A stretch of 64,000 nt of DNA from Nonomuraea deserti (lineage in GTDB: Bacteria > Actinomycetota > Actinomycetes > Streptosporangiales > Streptosporangiaceae), in the NCBI RefSeq assembly GCF_004348685.1, contig NZ_SMKO01000003.1, positions 62,001-126,000 on the forward strand. Reading direction: 5' to 3'. Below the pieces are notes generated by a model, which saw nothing but the letters and a program-made list of their open reading frames with translations, was not told where the DNA came from and did no database searches. This document shows positions 1 through 7,377 of the stretch, piece after piece. Numbering within the stretch: position 1 is the stretch's first letter; every line of letters starts with the position of its first letter. Made by a program: the position numbers and the translations under genes.

Positions 1-155
1 CGACGCGCCTGAGACGTCTGGCTGGCGGTTCGGCGGAACACGGCGCGTCGGGCTTCATACTCTTCTCCTCCAGCCACGGCGCCTCCGACCTCACCACGCT
101 GGCCCGCTGGGCCCAGGAGATCGCCCCGGCCATACGCGAAGCGATCGCGAAATAG
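1..155 (+). CDS. LLM-class flavin-dependent oxidoreductase, C-terminal end (partial)
   Basis: Only the last 50 or so codons are in the window, read in frame 3 and ending at TAG 153-155. The fragment has the form G-F-I-L-F-S-S-x-H-G-A-S-D-L-x-x-L-A-R-W-A, then E-I-A-P-A-I-R-E-A. This is the typical tail of bacterial luciferase-like (F420- or FMN-dependent) monooxygenases, where the last beta strand is followed by a helix ending in a VAPxxRE-type motif. The start and catalytic part lie outside the window, so substrate and exact subfamily cannot be given. The assignment rests on this short tail alone. Confidence 0.55.
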   Translation, partial: TRLRRLAGGSAEHGASGFILFSSSHGASDLTTLARWAQEIAPAIREAIAK

Positions 156-159
156 CACG

Positions 160-472
160 ACCAGGGCCGCACACCAGCCGATGCGGCTGTAGAGCTGGAG
201 GTAGCGGGCCAGGCGCTTTCCGATGCCGGGCATGCCGATGAGGATCAGACCGAGCTGGCTGCGGTCGTAGTGGTCGCGCGGTTGTTCCAGGCTGGGGTCT
301 TGAGCCCGGTCGGCCTCGTCACTGATCAGCGTTCGGTGTACGAGCTGCTGCTGTGCGGCACGGCGCGGGCGCGCGGGTCCGTCGTGGTAGATGCGGATCT
401 CGGCCATGTCCCGGGGGTCGTAGCGGATGACGACGTCTTTGCCGACGTAGGCGCGATGCCATAACGAACGGG
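160..472 (-). pseudogene. Decayed transposon remnant: Mu-type transposase C-terminus joined to TniB-like ATPase segment
   Basis: Read on the minus strand in a single frame, the stretch begins [19 protein letters not shown], then [10 protein letters not shown]. This resembles the Mu/IstA-type transposase C-terminal beta domain. It continues, without a stop, into D-E-A-D-R-A-Q, then [19 protein letters not shown], then [11 protein letters not shown]. This resembles the Walker B to sensor region of the AAA+ TniB/IstB-like partner ATPase. In intact elements these are two separate genes, so an internal deletion probably fused the end of one to the middle of the other. No start codon, DDE catalytic core, Walker A or terminal repeats are left. 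It is a non-functional scar of a mobile element beside the window edge. Confidence 0.6.
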
Positions 473-507
473 TCGTCACCCCGAGCCCGAGCCCGCGCCT
501 CGGAGGC

Positions 508-577
508 GGCGATCCCGAGACGGCGATCCCGAGACGGCGATCCCGAGACGGCGATCCCGAGACGGCGATCCCGAGAC
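508..577. repeat. 14-bp tandem repeat, five perfect copies
   Basis: The unit GGCGATCCCGAGAC is repeated exactly five times head to tail (508-521, 522-535, 536-549, 550-563, 564-577), preceded and followed by partial matches. It lies in the non-coding gap between the transposon remnant and the gene at 625, 47 bases before that gene's start. There are no unique spacers, so it is not a CRISPR array. Perfect copies suggest recent slippage. A role as a protein-binding array is possible but not shown. Confidence 0.9.
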
Positions 578-624
578 GGCGGGCCGGTCTTCCTCATCCG
601 CGGGCGGTACGCCAGCATGAACCC

Positions 625-1278
625 ATGACCAAGCTCACTGGACAGCAGATCGCCGACGAGGCGCTGGACGGGTGGGTTCTCCTGCTCGGCGGCCTGCACA
701 CCCGCATCAGGACGGGGAACTTCGCGACCGGGCTCTCCGTCGTCGACGCCATCGGCGCGGCGGCCGAGGAGATGGACCACCATCCCGATCTCGACCTGCG
801 CTACACCCACGTCGACGTCCGGCTCAGCAGCCATGACGAGCGCGGGGTCACCGACCGCGACATCCGGCTGGCTCGTACGATCTCCCGGATCGCCGCCGAC
901 ACCGGCGTGGAGCTGGAGAGCGCGAGCGTCTCCCGCATGGAGCTCGCCCTCGACACCCCGTCCCACGAGCGGATCCTGCCGTTCTGGGGTGCCGTGCTGG
1001 CCATGAAGGACCAGTCGGAGGCCGGGGTCGACGACGAGGTGCGCGACCCGTACGACGCGCTGCCGGCGCTCTGGTTCCAGAAGTCCGGCAGCGAGGAGCC
1101 CCGCCAGCACTGGCACCTCGACGTGTGGGTGGATCCCGAGCAGGTGCGGCCGCGCATCGACGCCGCGCTCGCCGCCGGCGGCACGCTCGTGGACGACGAG
1201 GGGGCGCCGAGCTTCTGGGTGCTGGCCGACCCCGAGGGCAACCGGGTCTGCCTGTGCACCTGGCAGGATCGCGGCTGA
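625..1278 (+). CDS. Pterin-4a-carbinolamine dehydratase domain fused to VOC (glyoxalase-like) domain
   Basis: A 217-residue two-domain protein. Residues 1-95 form a PCD/DCoH-type fold: the signature D-H-H-P-D-L at 51-56 supplies H52 and H53, and S-S-H-D at 68-71 supplies the third expected His, H70. PCD enzymes dehydrate 4a-hydroxytetrahydrobiopterin after aromatic hydroxylation. Residues 105-217 look like a glyoxalase_6/VOC domain (W-H-L-D-V-W-V, then the terminal D-P-E-G-N-R-V-C-L). The fusion is recurrent in actinobacteria, but the physiological substrate is not clear, because no aromatic amino acid hydroxylase is nearby. The ATG at 625 opens the PCD domain with no missing residues. Confidence 0.75.
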   Translation: MTKLTGQQIADEALDGWVLLLGGLHTRIRTGNFATGLSVVDAIGAAAEEMDHHPDLDLRYTHVDVRLSSHDERGVTDRDIRLARTISRIAADTGVELESASVSRMELALDTPSHERILPFWGAVLAMKDQSEAGVDDEVRDPYDALPALWFQKSGSEEPRQHWHLDVWVDPEQVRPRIDAALAAGGTLVDDEGAPSFWVLADPEGNRVCLCTWQDRG

Positions 1279-1326
1279 CCGCGTCTCGCCGGATAGAGGT
1301 GAGGGCGGTGGGGTAGCAGTGACCTC

Positions 1327-1758
1327 ATGACAGAACGTGTGCCCGACCCCGCTCACCGCCGCCCAGCGGGGCTGGACGACGTCACCGTCGAGGCGCTGGG
1401 CGGCTTCAGCGAGGCTCTGGAGATGATCCACCGGGCCAGAGGCCATCTGTACGCCATGCACCAGCTCACGGGCAGCGCCGATTTCGCGCTGGACCGGGTG
1501 GTGGAGCTGCTGCGCCAGGGCGGGCACGACGCGTGGGCCGACCGGATCGAGCGCGAGCTGATCGGCCGTAACGTCCTCGCCGGCCGGTGGACGTTCCAGC
1601 TCGTGGAGGAGTACGACGACGGCTACTACCGCGAGTTCCAGGGCCTCGAACGCGAGATCCGCGAGGAACTGGCCGGGGGGCGCCGCCACCTGCACGAGGC
1701 GGAGCTGAAGCAGCGCCGCCGCACCCCCGGCCGCCCTGGCCACGAGACGGCACCCTGA
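1327..1758 (+). CDS. Conserved actinobacterial hypothetical protein
   Basis: A 143-residue soluble, strongly charged and mostly helical protein with no signal peptide or membrane segment. It has a central helical stretch (E-A-L-E-M-I-H-R-A-R-G-H-L-Y around residues 31-44) and a conserved-looking block around L-I-G-R-N-V-L-A-G-R-W-T-F-Q (residues 80-93). It ends in a basic, Pro-rich tail. The pattern matches small proteins common in actinomycetes whose function is not established. It follows the PCD/VOC gene on the same strand after 48 bases and could be co-transcribed. No catalytic motif is visible. Confidence 0.6.
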   Translation: MTERVPDPAHRRPAGLDDVTVEALGGFSEALEMIHRARGHLYAMHQLTGSADFALDRVVELLRQGGHDAWADRIERELIGRNVLAGRWTFQLVEEYDDGYYREFQGLEREIREELAGGRRHLHEAELKQRRRTPGRPGHETAP

Positions 1759-1958
1759 GCCGTCGAGAACCGACGAGCGCCCCTGGCCGGCGCCGGCGCG
1801 CGTCGTCTTCCCCACCGGGTGGGCTTCCTGCTGATCCCCCGAGCGAGCTACCCCGGCTGCCCACTCCAGCGTGATGATCTCAGCTGGTCTCCCGCCGTAG
1901 CGTCCTTGGCGTGGCCGCGGCGGGGTGCCGCGGGGCCGTGAGGGCGGAGGTCAGTTCG

Positions 1959-2888
1959 ATGGAGACGGACGTGCGGGTGCTTCCCGTGGCGGAGGCCAGG
2001 TGGTGGTCCCGGCCGATGGCCCGGCTGCTGATCATGATCGCGCTGCTCGTCGGAGTCGCCGCCGTCGTCGACGCGCTCGCCGCCGGAATGGCCACCGGGC
2101 CCGTCGGCGGCCTGGTGGGCGGCGGTCTTGGCGCGGCGTTCGCGATGTGGGTGTACGCGATGGCGGTGCGGGCCACCGAGCGGCGGCACGTGATGGAGTT
2201 GCTGCCGGGCCGCGAGGAGGCCGTGTCGGCGCTGTGGCGGTGGACGCTCGCCGGTCTGGCGCTGTTCACGGTCACGATCGGTGTCATCGCCGTGTTCGGC
2301 GGCTACCGCGTCGCCGGGTGGGGGTCGTTCGGGGGCGCGGTGACCGTGTTCGGGACGATGTGCGCGGTCGCGGTCGTCGAGGAACTGCTCTTCCGCGGCG
2401 TACTGTTCCGCATCGTCGAGGAGATGGCCGGCACGTGGGGCGCCCTGCTGGTCTCCGGCGTGTTGTTCGGAGCGTTTCACCTGGTCAACCCGGACGCCAC
2501 GGGCTGGGGAGCGCTGGCCATCGCGATCGAGGCGGGACTGATGCTCGGCGCCGCGTACGCCGCCACGCGCAGTCTGTGGGTCCCCATAGGAGTGCATCTC
2601 GGCTGGAACGCCGCCGAAGCCGGCATCTTCGGGGTCACCGTCTCCGGTTCGGGAGCGGAGTCGCACGGGCTGCTCGAAGCGACGATGTCCGGGCCGGCGG
2701 CGCTGACCGGCGGCGCCTTCGGGCCCGAGGCGAGCGTCGTCGCGATCCTGGTGTGCAGTGTGCCGACGGTGCTGTTCCTGCGGATGGCCCGCCGCCGCGG
2801 CCACCTGCACCGCCGCCCGCGCCGCGCTTCGCAGGGCGGCACGACGGCCGACGTCCAGGTGGCCGGAGCCGCCGTCGGCTGCAGCTGA
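1959..2888 (+). CDS. CPBP family intramembrane glutamic protease (Abi/CAAX type)
   Basis: A 309-residue polytopic membrane protein with about eight hydrophobic segments. Motif 1 of the CPBP/Abi family is present as E-E-L-L-F-R-G (E141, E142, R146). Motif 2 appears as F-G-A-F-H-L-V-N (the catalytic-site His), and a later H-L-G-W-N gives the third conserved His/Asn region. Family members cleave inside membranes or act in CAAX-like processing and bacteriocin immunity. The in-vivo substrate is unknown. The ATG at 1959 is chosen over an upstream in-frame start because a GGCGGAGG ribosome-binding site lies 8-14 bases before it. A second CPBP gene lies at 35392-36357. Confidence 0.8.
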   Translation: METDVRVLPVAEARWWSRPMARLLIMIALLVGVAAVVDALAAGMATGPVGGLVGGGLGAAFAMWVYAMAVRATERRHVMELLPGREEAVSALWRWTLAGLALFTVTIGVIAVFGGYRVAGWGSFGGAVTVFGTMCAVAVVEELLFRGVLFRIVEEMAGTWGALLVSGVLFGAFHLVNPDATGWGALAIAIEAGLMLGAAYAATRSLWVPIGVHLGWNAAEAGIFGVTVSGSGAESHGLLEATMSGPAALTGGAFGPEASVVAILVCSVPTVLFLRMARRRGHLHRRPRRASQGGTTADVQVAGAAVGCS

Positions 2889-3022
2889 CGTCTCGCGGGC
2901 CTGACGGACCGTCCAGCCCTCTGCCCTGCTGCTCGTACGCCCTTGACGCCCGGCTCGGGTCGTCCGGTGTGTGGACTGTGGTAGTAAAGACGCGGTTTGT
3001 GACACGAGGGGGAAATGTGACC

Positions 3023-4273
3023 ATGCTCAGCCGGCGACGGCTCCTTCAGGCGGGTGCGGGTGCCGTGCCGGCGATCGCGCTCGGGACGTCTCCCGCGTGG
3101 GCCGAGTCGGCCGAGCCACCGACCACCGGTGTCGTGCCGACGTCGCTGGCCGGCTTCGACAAGGCGCTGAAGGCGTACATCAAGGAGCGGGACATCTCCT
3201 GCGCCCAACTCGCGGTCGCCAAGAACGGCAAGATCCTGCTCGCCCGCGGTTACGGGTCCTACACCCGGGCGGACGGCTCCACGGCGAAGGTGCAGCCGAC
3301 GTCCCTCTTCAGGATTGCGAGCCTCAGCAAGAGCCTGACCGCGGCCGCGATCGTCCGGCTGGCGCAGGACGGCGAGCTGAGCCTGGGCGACAAGGTCGCC
3401 GACCTGCTGGACCTGCCGACCGAGGCCGACCCCCGGCTGGCGAACGTCACCCTCTGGCGGCTGCTCCAGCACACCGGCGGCTGGGACAGAGGCGTGACGA
3501 CCGACCCGCTGTGGAACGACACCACGATCGCGGCGTCTCTGGACGTGCCGCTGCCGATCGACCACGCCGACATCATGAAGTACACCACCGCGAAGAAACT
3601 CGACTTCGCCCCCGGCTCGAAGTACGTCTACAGCAACTACGGCTACATGCTGGCCGGTCGGCTCGTCGAGCGGGTCTCGGGCCTGCCGTACGAGACGTAC
3701 GTGCGGCGCAAGCTGCTCGCCCCCGTCGAGATCGAGCGGATGCGGCTCGGCCGCAGCCTGCGCTCCGAGGCGTTCTCGAGCGAGGTGCCCTACGAGTCGA
3801 AGTACACCAGGAAAAGCGTCGTGAACCCGTCGGGCGACACCGTGCCCTACCCCTACGGCGGTTTCAACATGCCCAACCAGGACGCCAACGGGGGCTGGCT
3901 CGCCTCCGCCGTCGACCTGGTCAAGTGGGGCTTCGTCTTCGACGGCGCCGGGCCCGTGCTCACCTCCAAGTCGATCTCGCGCATCTTCGCCAAGCCCGAG
4001 CTCGGCGAGAACTCCGGCGGTTCCTGGTACGGCCTCGGCTGGCACGTGCGCAAGAACAACGCCGGAGGGCTGAACACCTGGCACAACGGCAGCATGCCCG
4101 GCACGTTCAGCTTCTTCGCGCGCATCCAGCACGGCGTCAGCTACTGCGCGATCTTCAACCGCAGGGAGGAGGAGGGCAGCCCGGACTTCGACGGGATCGA
4201 CCCCCTCCTCGGCAGGGCGAGTGGCGCCGTGAAGACCTGGCCGACCACGGACCTCACCCCGAAGTACTTCTGA
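3023..4273 (+). CDS. Secreted class C beta-lactamase-like serine hydrolase
   Basis: A 416-residue protein with a Tat-like signal (S-R-R-R-L-L-Q at 3-9, hydrophobic core, A-W-A cleavage near 27). The serine hydrolase triad of class C beta-lactamases and PBP4-like esterases is visible: S-L-S-K at 100-103 (nucleophile S100, K103), Y-S-N at 203-205, and H-N-G in place of the KTG motif near residue 360. It probably acts outside the cell as an esterase, D,D-peptidase or D-aminopeptidase; resistance activity cannot be inferred. The start could also be the GTG at 3017. GAGGGGG at 3006-3012 serves as ribosome-binding site. It converges on the DUF418 gene and overlaps its end by 20 bases. Confidence 0.85.
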   Translation: MLSRRRLLQAGAGAVPAIALGTSPAWAESAEPPTTGVVPTSLAGFDKALKAYIKERDISCAQLAVAKNGKILLARGYGSYTRADGSTAKVQPTSLFRIASLSKSLTAAAIVRLAQDGELSLGDKVADLLDLPTEADPRLANVTLWRLLQHTGGWDRGVTTDPLWNDTTIAASLDVPLPIDHADIMKYTTAKKLDFAPGSKYVYSNYGYMLAGRLVERVSGLPYETYVRRKLLAPVEIERMRLGRSLRSEAFSSEVPYESKYTRKSVVNPSGDTVPYPYGGFNMPNQDANGGWLASAVDLVKWGFVFDGAGPVLTSKSISRIFAKPELGENSGGSWYGLGWHVRKNNAGGLNTWHNGSMPGTFSFFARIQHGVSYCAIFNRREEEGSPDFDGIDPLLGRASGAVKTWPTTDLTPKYF

Positions 4274-5414
4274 CGCGGCTTCCGCTCCGCTCAGGCGCAC
4301 GGGCGGCGTCCGCGCGCCTGAACGGCGCCTGGTACGCCCACTGCCAGGCCGTTTCGATCGGCCCGCGCCGGAACCGGCGCAGCCACAGCGAGGAGAGCAC
4401 CATGATCAGCAGGCAGATCGCCGCCCACGCGACCGGCACCCACCAGGGACGGTATGCGTCGAGCCGGCTCGCCAGCCCGAGTCCCCAGCCGTAGCAGAGC
4501 ACGCCGGCCACCAGGTTCTGGAACACGTAGCCGGACAGCGCCGCCCGCCCGACGTTCGTGAGCCCCCGCCGTACCACGCCGGGGGCGCCGCGCAGGCCGA
4601 GCACGATGGTGGTGATCAGTCCGAGCAGGCCCAGGGCGACCAGGGGAGCCAGCAGGTAGCGGTCGACCACGAACCAGCCGGGGCCGGCGAAGGACGTGGC
4701 CAGGTTCAGCGGCACGCCCGCGCCGAGCCCGACGGCGACCAGCCTCCTGCGCAGCCGGGCGCCGCGTTCCTCGAACAGCCCGGCCCGGAGGAGGCGGGCG
4801 CCGAGGAGGAAGAGGACGACGCCCATGGGGACGATGAAGATCAGCTCGATGCGGAAGAGGGCGGCGTACTGCAGGCGGAGGCCGACCTGGTCGAGCCAGC
4901 TTCCCTCGGTGTAGAGGGAACTCGCGCCGCCGCCCGTGGCCGGCGCCTGCAGCCCTGCCGTGGCCAGGCCGACCAGGGCGGCGTGCAGCGTCCCCATGCC
5001 GACCATCCAGCCGGTGATCGCGCGTTCGCTCCTGCCCACCAGGTACGCGACGATCACGGCGGTGACGGCGTAGCCCATCAGCACGTCGAACTCGAAGATC
5101 AGGATGTAGTGCAGCGTGCCCTCGGCCAGCAGGAGCGCCGAGCGCCACAGATACCGCCCTGGCCAGGCCAGGCCCTTGCGCACGGCACTGCGGTACTGCA
5201 GTTCCAGGCCGATGCCGAAGAGCAGGGTCAGCAACCCGAGAAACTTGCCGTTGGACAGGAAGCGCACGAAGGTTTCCACCGCGCTGCCGCCGCCGCTCAT
5301 CTGCAGCACGTCCAGAGGGCCGGCCGGGGCGGTGAAAATCCAGATGTTGGTGCCGAGCGTGCCCATGATCGCCACGCCGCGCAGCACGTCAAGTGCGTCT
5401 ATGCGTCCTTTCAC
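4254..5414 (-). CDS. DUF418 family polytopic membrane protein
   Basis: About 386 residues. The N-terminus has the family hallmark R-I-D-A-L-D-V-L-R-G-V-A-I-M-G (residues 4-18), and the C-terminal half has G-R-A-A-L-S-G-Y-V-F-Q-N and the closing W-R-R-F-R-R-G-P-I-E-like block typical of DUF418. These YeiB-like proteins resemble acyltransferase_3 proteins in the membrane, but their reaction is not established. GTG at 5414 is chosen because the family motif begins directly after it; an in-frame ATG at 5450 is the alternative. Its last 20 bases overlap the convergent hydrolase gene. Confidence 0.8.
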   Translation of the reverse strand: MKGRIDALDVLRGVAIMGTLGTNIWIFTAPAGPLDVLQMSGGGSAVETFVRFLSNGKFLGLLTLLFGIGLELQYRSAVRKGLAWPGRYLWRSALLLAEGTLHYILIFEFDVLMGYAVTAVIVAYLVGRSERAITGWMVGMGTLHAALVGLATAGLQAPATGGGASSLYTEGSWLDQVGLRLQYAALFRIELIFIVPMGVVLFLLGARLLRAGLFEERGARLRRRLVAVGLGAGVPLNLATSFAGPGWFVVDRYLLAPLVALGLLGLITTIVLGLRGAPGVVRRGLTNVGRAALSGYVFQNLVAGVLCYGWGLGLASRLDAYRPWWVPVAWAAICLLIMVLSSLWLRRFRRGPIETAWQWAYQAPFRRADAARAPERSGSRVRSTSG

Positions 5415-5588
5415 GGTTCCCAGCCTGCTGCCGCCACAGCCCGCTGCCATCGTCCCGCCTGACGAAAACGGCCGTACGCCGATAGGTGTACGGCGCCCCG
5501 ACTTCGGTCGGCGGCGCACGGGTACTGAGCCGCAACCTGGTGGGTAGGGGGCGTTGAGGTTCCGTCAATCCTGTTGAAGGAGGCGACG

Positions 5589-6023
5589 ATGGACACATCA
5601 GGGGTCGCGAAGACGGTCCAGGACGTCATGCACCAGGGAGCGGAGTGCGTCGGCGAGCACGACAGCCTGCGCACCGCCGCGCGCATGATGCGCGACCTGT
5701 CGGTCGGAGCGCTGCCGATCTGCGGCGACGACGACCGCCTCAAGGGGATCATCACCGATCGCGACATCGTGATCAAATGCTGCGCCGAGGGCAAGGATCT
5801 CGACTCCACCATGGCGGGCGAGCTGGCCCACGGGCTGGTGTGGGTGGAGGCCCACAACAGCGTCGAGGAGGCGCTGCAGAAGATGGAGCAGCACCAGATC
5901 AAGCGGCTGCCCGTCATCCGCGAACGCCGGATCATCGGCATGATCACCGAGGCTGACCTGGCCAAGGAACTGCCCGACAGCAAGCTGGCCGAGTTCGTGC
6001 ACCGGATCTACGCGCATTCCTGA
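5589..6023 (+). CDS. Tandem CBS-domain protein
   Basis: A 144-residue cytoplasmic protein made of two CBS domains, about residues 8-66 and 73-135. Both show the usual strand-helix pattern; the second has R-L-P-V-I-R-E-R-R-I-I-G-M-I-T. Stand-alone CBS pairs bind adenine nucleotides and act as energy sensors; similar actinobacterial proteins are often linked to dormancy or redox regulons. The ATG at 5589 follows a perfect AAGGAGG nine bases upstream, so it is preferred to an earlier in-frame codon. A bidirectional hairpin separates it from the convergent DoxX gene. Confidence 0.85.
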   Translation: MDTSGVAKTVQDVMHQGAECVGEHDSLRTAARMMRDLSVGALPICGDDDRLKGIITDRDIVIKCCAEGKDLDSTMAGELAHGLVWVEAHNSVEEALQKMEQHQIKRLPVIRERRIIGMITEADLAKELPDSKLAEFVHRIYAHS

Positions 6024-6051
6024 CCGGGAAGCGCGATCGGACAGGGTGAAG

Positions 6052-6073
6052 CCCCGCGGAGCGTCCCGCGGGG
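6052..6073. terminator. Bidirectional terminator-like hairpin
   Basis: CCCCGCGG at 6052-6059 pairs with CCGCGGGG at 6066-6073 across a 6-base loop, midway between the convergent CBS (ends 6023) and DoxX (ends 6088) genes. There is no long T-tract, as is usual for actinobacterial terminators. Confidence 0.6.
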
Positions 6074-6087
6074 CCTCGCCGTCCCGG

Positions 6088-6582
6088 TCAGGCGGCCAGC
6101 TTGACGTCCGAAACCGTCCGCTCGCGGGCCGGGACGAGCCGCGCGCCCAGCGCCCGCGCCGCGATCACCATGGCGGCGGTGACCAGCACGATGTCCTTGA
6201 GGATGTACTGGGCCTCCAGGGTGGGCGGGCCACCGGGGAACATGTCGGTGAAGAACAGCACCAGCGGTGACATGAACCCCACCAGCGCACCGGCCATCAC
6301 GAGCAGACCGGCCTTCAGGAACTTCCCGGTGATCAGGGTCAGCCCGATGAAGCACTCGGTGGCGGCGACGACGGCGAGCGCGACGCCGCCCGACACCACG
6401 CCGAACGTCAGCTGTTCCAGCGTGCCCACCGCGAGTTCTTCCGCGGGGCTGACACCCGGGAAGAACTTCAGGAACCCGAACCCCAGGAAGACCAGGCCGA
6501 CGCTGATCCGCAGGGCGTCGATGCTGTGGCGGGCGAGCCACTCGGTCGTCGTGGCGAGCATCTTCGTGTACGTGGCAGTCAT
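6088..6582 (-). CDS. DoxX family membrane protein
   Basis: A 164-residue protein with four predicted membrane helices. It opens with an N-terminal D-A-L-R-I-S-V-G-L-V-F-L-G-F-G-F-L-K-F-F-P pattern, then A-T-E-C-F-I-G-L-T-L-I-T-G, both typical of the DoxX/DUF417-like family. Members are linked to quinone or thiosulfate redox and to redox homeostasis, often near oxidoreductases, but a specific reaction cannot be assigned. AAGAGAGAAG lies upstream of the ATG. A second, unrelated DoxX-type gene is at 36765-37184. Confidence 0.75.
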   Translation of the reverse strand: MTATYTKMLATTTEWLARHSIDALRISVGLVFLGFGFLKFFPGVSPAEELAVGTLEQLTFGVVSGGVALAVVAATECFIGLTLITGKFLKAGLLVMAGALVGFMSPLVLFFTDMFPGGPPTLEAQYILKDIVLVTAAMVIAARALGARLVPARERTVSDVKLAA

Positions 6583-6887
6583 CTGCTTGCTTCTCTCTTC
6601 CGTCGTTTCCTGCTGACACGACCAAGCGTCGCCGGATCCGCCCTCCGAGGAATCCGCCGGTGAGCGGCGACCCGGCTACGCCGTCCCGCGTACGCCGGCG
6701 CCGGCCCGCCTTCGCCTCACGGGGTAGCCGGGGGCGGCGTCGTACCGAGCGCGGACCCCCATGCGTTGTGGTGCCCATCACGTCGGATGTGTGGATTCGT
6801 GCACAGATGATCGTGGGCGGTCTTCCTAGAGTCGGTGCCGTGCCGGACGGGATCCCCAGGCGGCACCTGACGAAGGAGGAGATCTGC

Positions 6888-7277
6888 ATGCGCAAGGCTC
6901 TGACGGTCTCGGCCCTGGCCGGTTCGATGGCGGTCACCGGTCTGGCCCTGGCTCCGGCGGCCGCCCAGGCGAGCACGCACTCCACGACGAGCTGGGGGAA
7001 GTTCTTCTCCAGTGATCACAAGGCGTACACGTTCGGTAAGGCCTGGAAGAGCCACGGGAAGGTGTTCACGAAGTGGTACGGGGTCGACAAGCGTGGTGGC
7101 AAGCAGGCGTGGGTGTGGTTCGAGGTGTATCAGAACGGTCACTGGAAGAGGTTCAACAAGGCGTGGGACGGCCAGGTCGCCGGCGCCTGGCGGGGGCACG
7201 GGATCGAGAAGGTGTACACGTTCACCTGCTGGGCGGGCAAGTTCGACAACTGCGGCAAGAAGTACCGCATCTACTGA
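6888..7277 (+). CDS. Small secreted basic protein, unknown function
   Basis: A 129-residue protein. Residues 1-31 are a clear Sec signal (M-R-K-A-L-T-V-S-A-L, then A-A-A-Q-A-S near the cleavage site). The mature part of about 98 residues is rich in Lys, Trp, Gly and Tyr, has only two Cys (in T-C-W-A-G-K-F-D-N-C), and has repeated Y-T-F and K-A-W patterns (K-A-Y-T-F-G-K-A-W, then N-K-A-W-D-G). It resembles short secreted beta-rich proteins found in Streptosporangiaceae, but no function is known. AAGGAGGAG lies 8 bases before the ATG, so strong translation is expected. It may act at the cell surface. Confidence 0.7.
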   Translation: MRKALTVSALAGSMAVTGLALAPAAAQASTHSTTSWGKFFSSDHKAYTFGKAWKSHGKVFTKWYGVDKRGGKQAWVWFEVYQNGHWKRFNKAWDGQVAGAWRGHGIEKVYTFTCWAGKFDNCGKKYRIY

Positions 7278-7377
7278 GAGCAGGGATTTACCCCTTCATG
7301 AGCCACCGGGCGTTGACCATTCGCGGCGGACGCACCAACTATCGAGCTACGACCCATCTGTCGGACAGGGAGTGGCG

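Noticed and set aside
508..577. Possible CRISPR array
   Set aside because: Copies are directly joined with no spacers and a unit of only 14 bp.
319..1815. Very long open frame on the minus strand
   Set aside because: It lies opposite the PCD/VOC and hypothetical genes, its composition is Arg/Ala/Pro-rich without a fold or family, and high GC content makes such shadow frames common.
3023..4273. Beta-lactam resistance gene
   Set aside because: The class C fold is clear, but the third motif is H-N-G and many such proteins are esterases or D-aminopeptidases, so resistance is not claimed.
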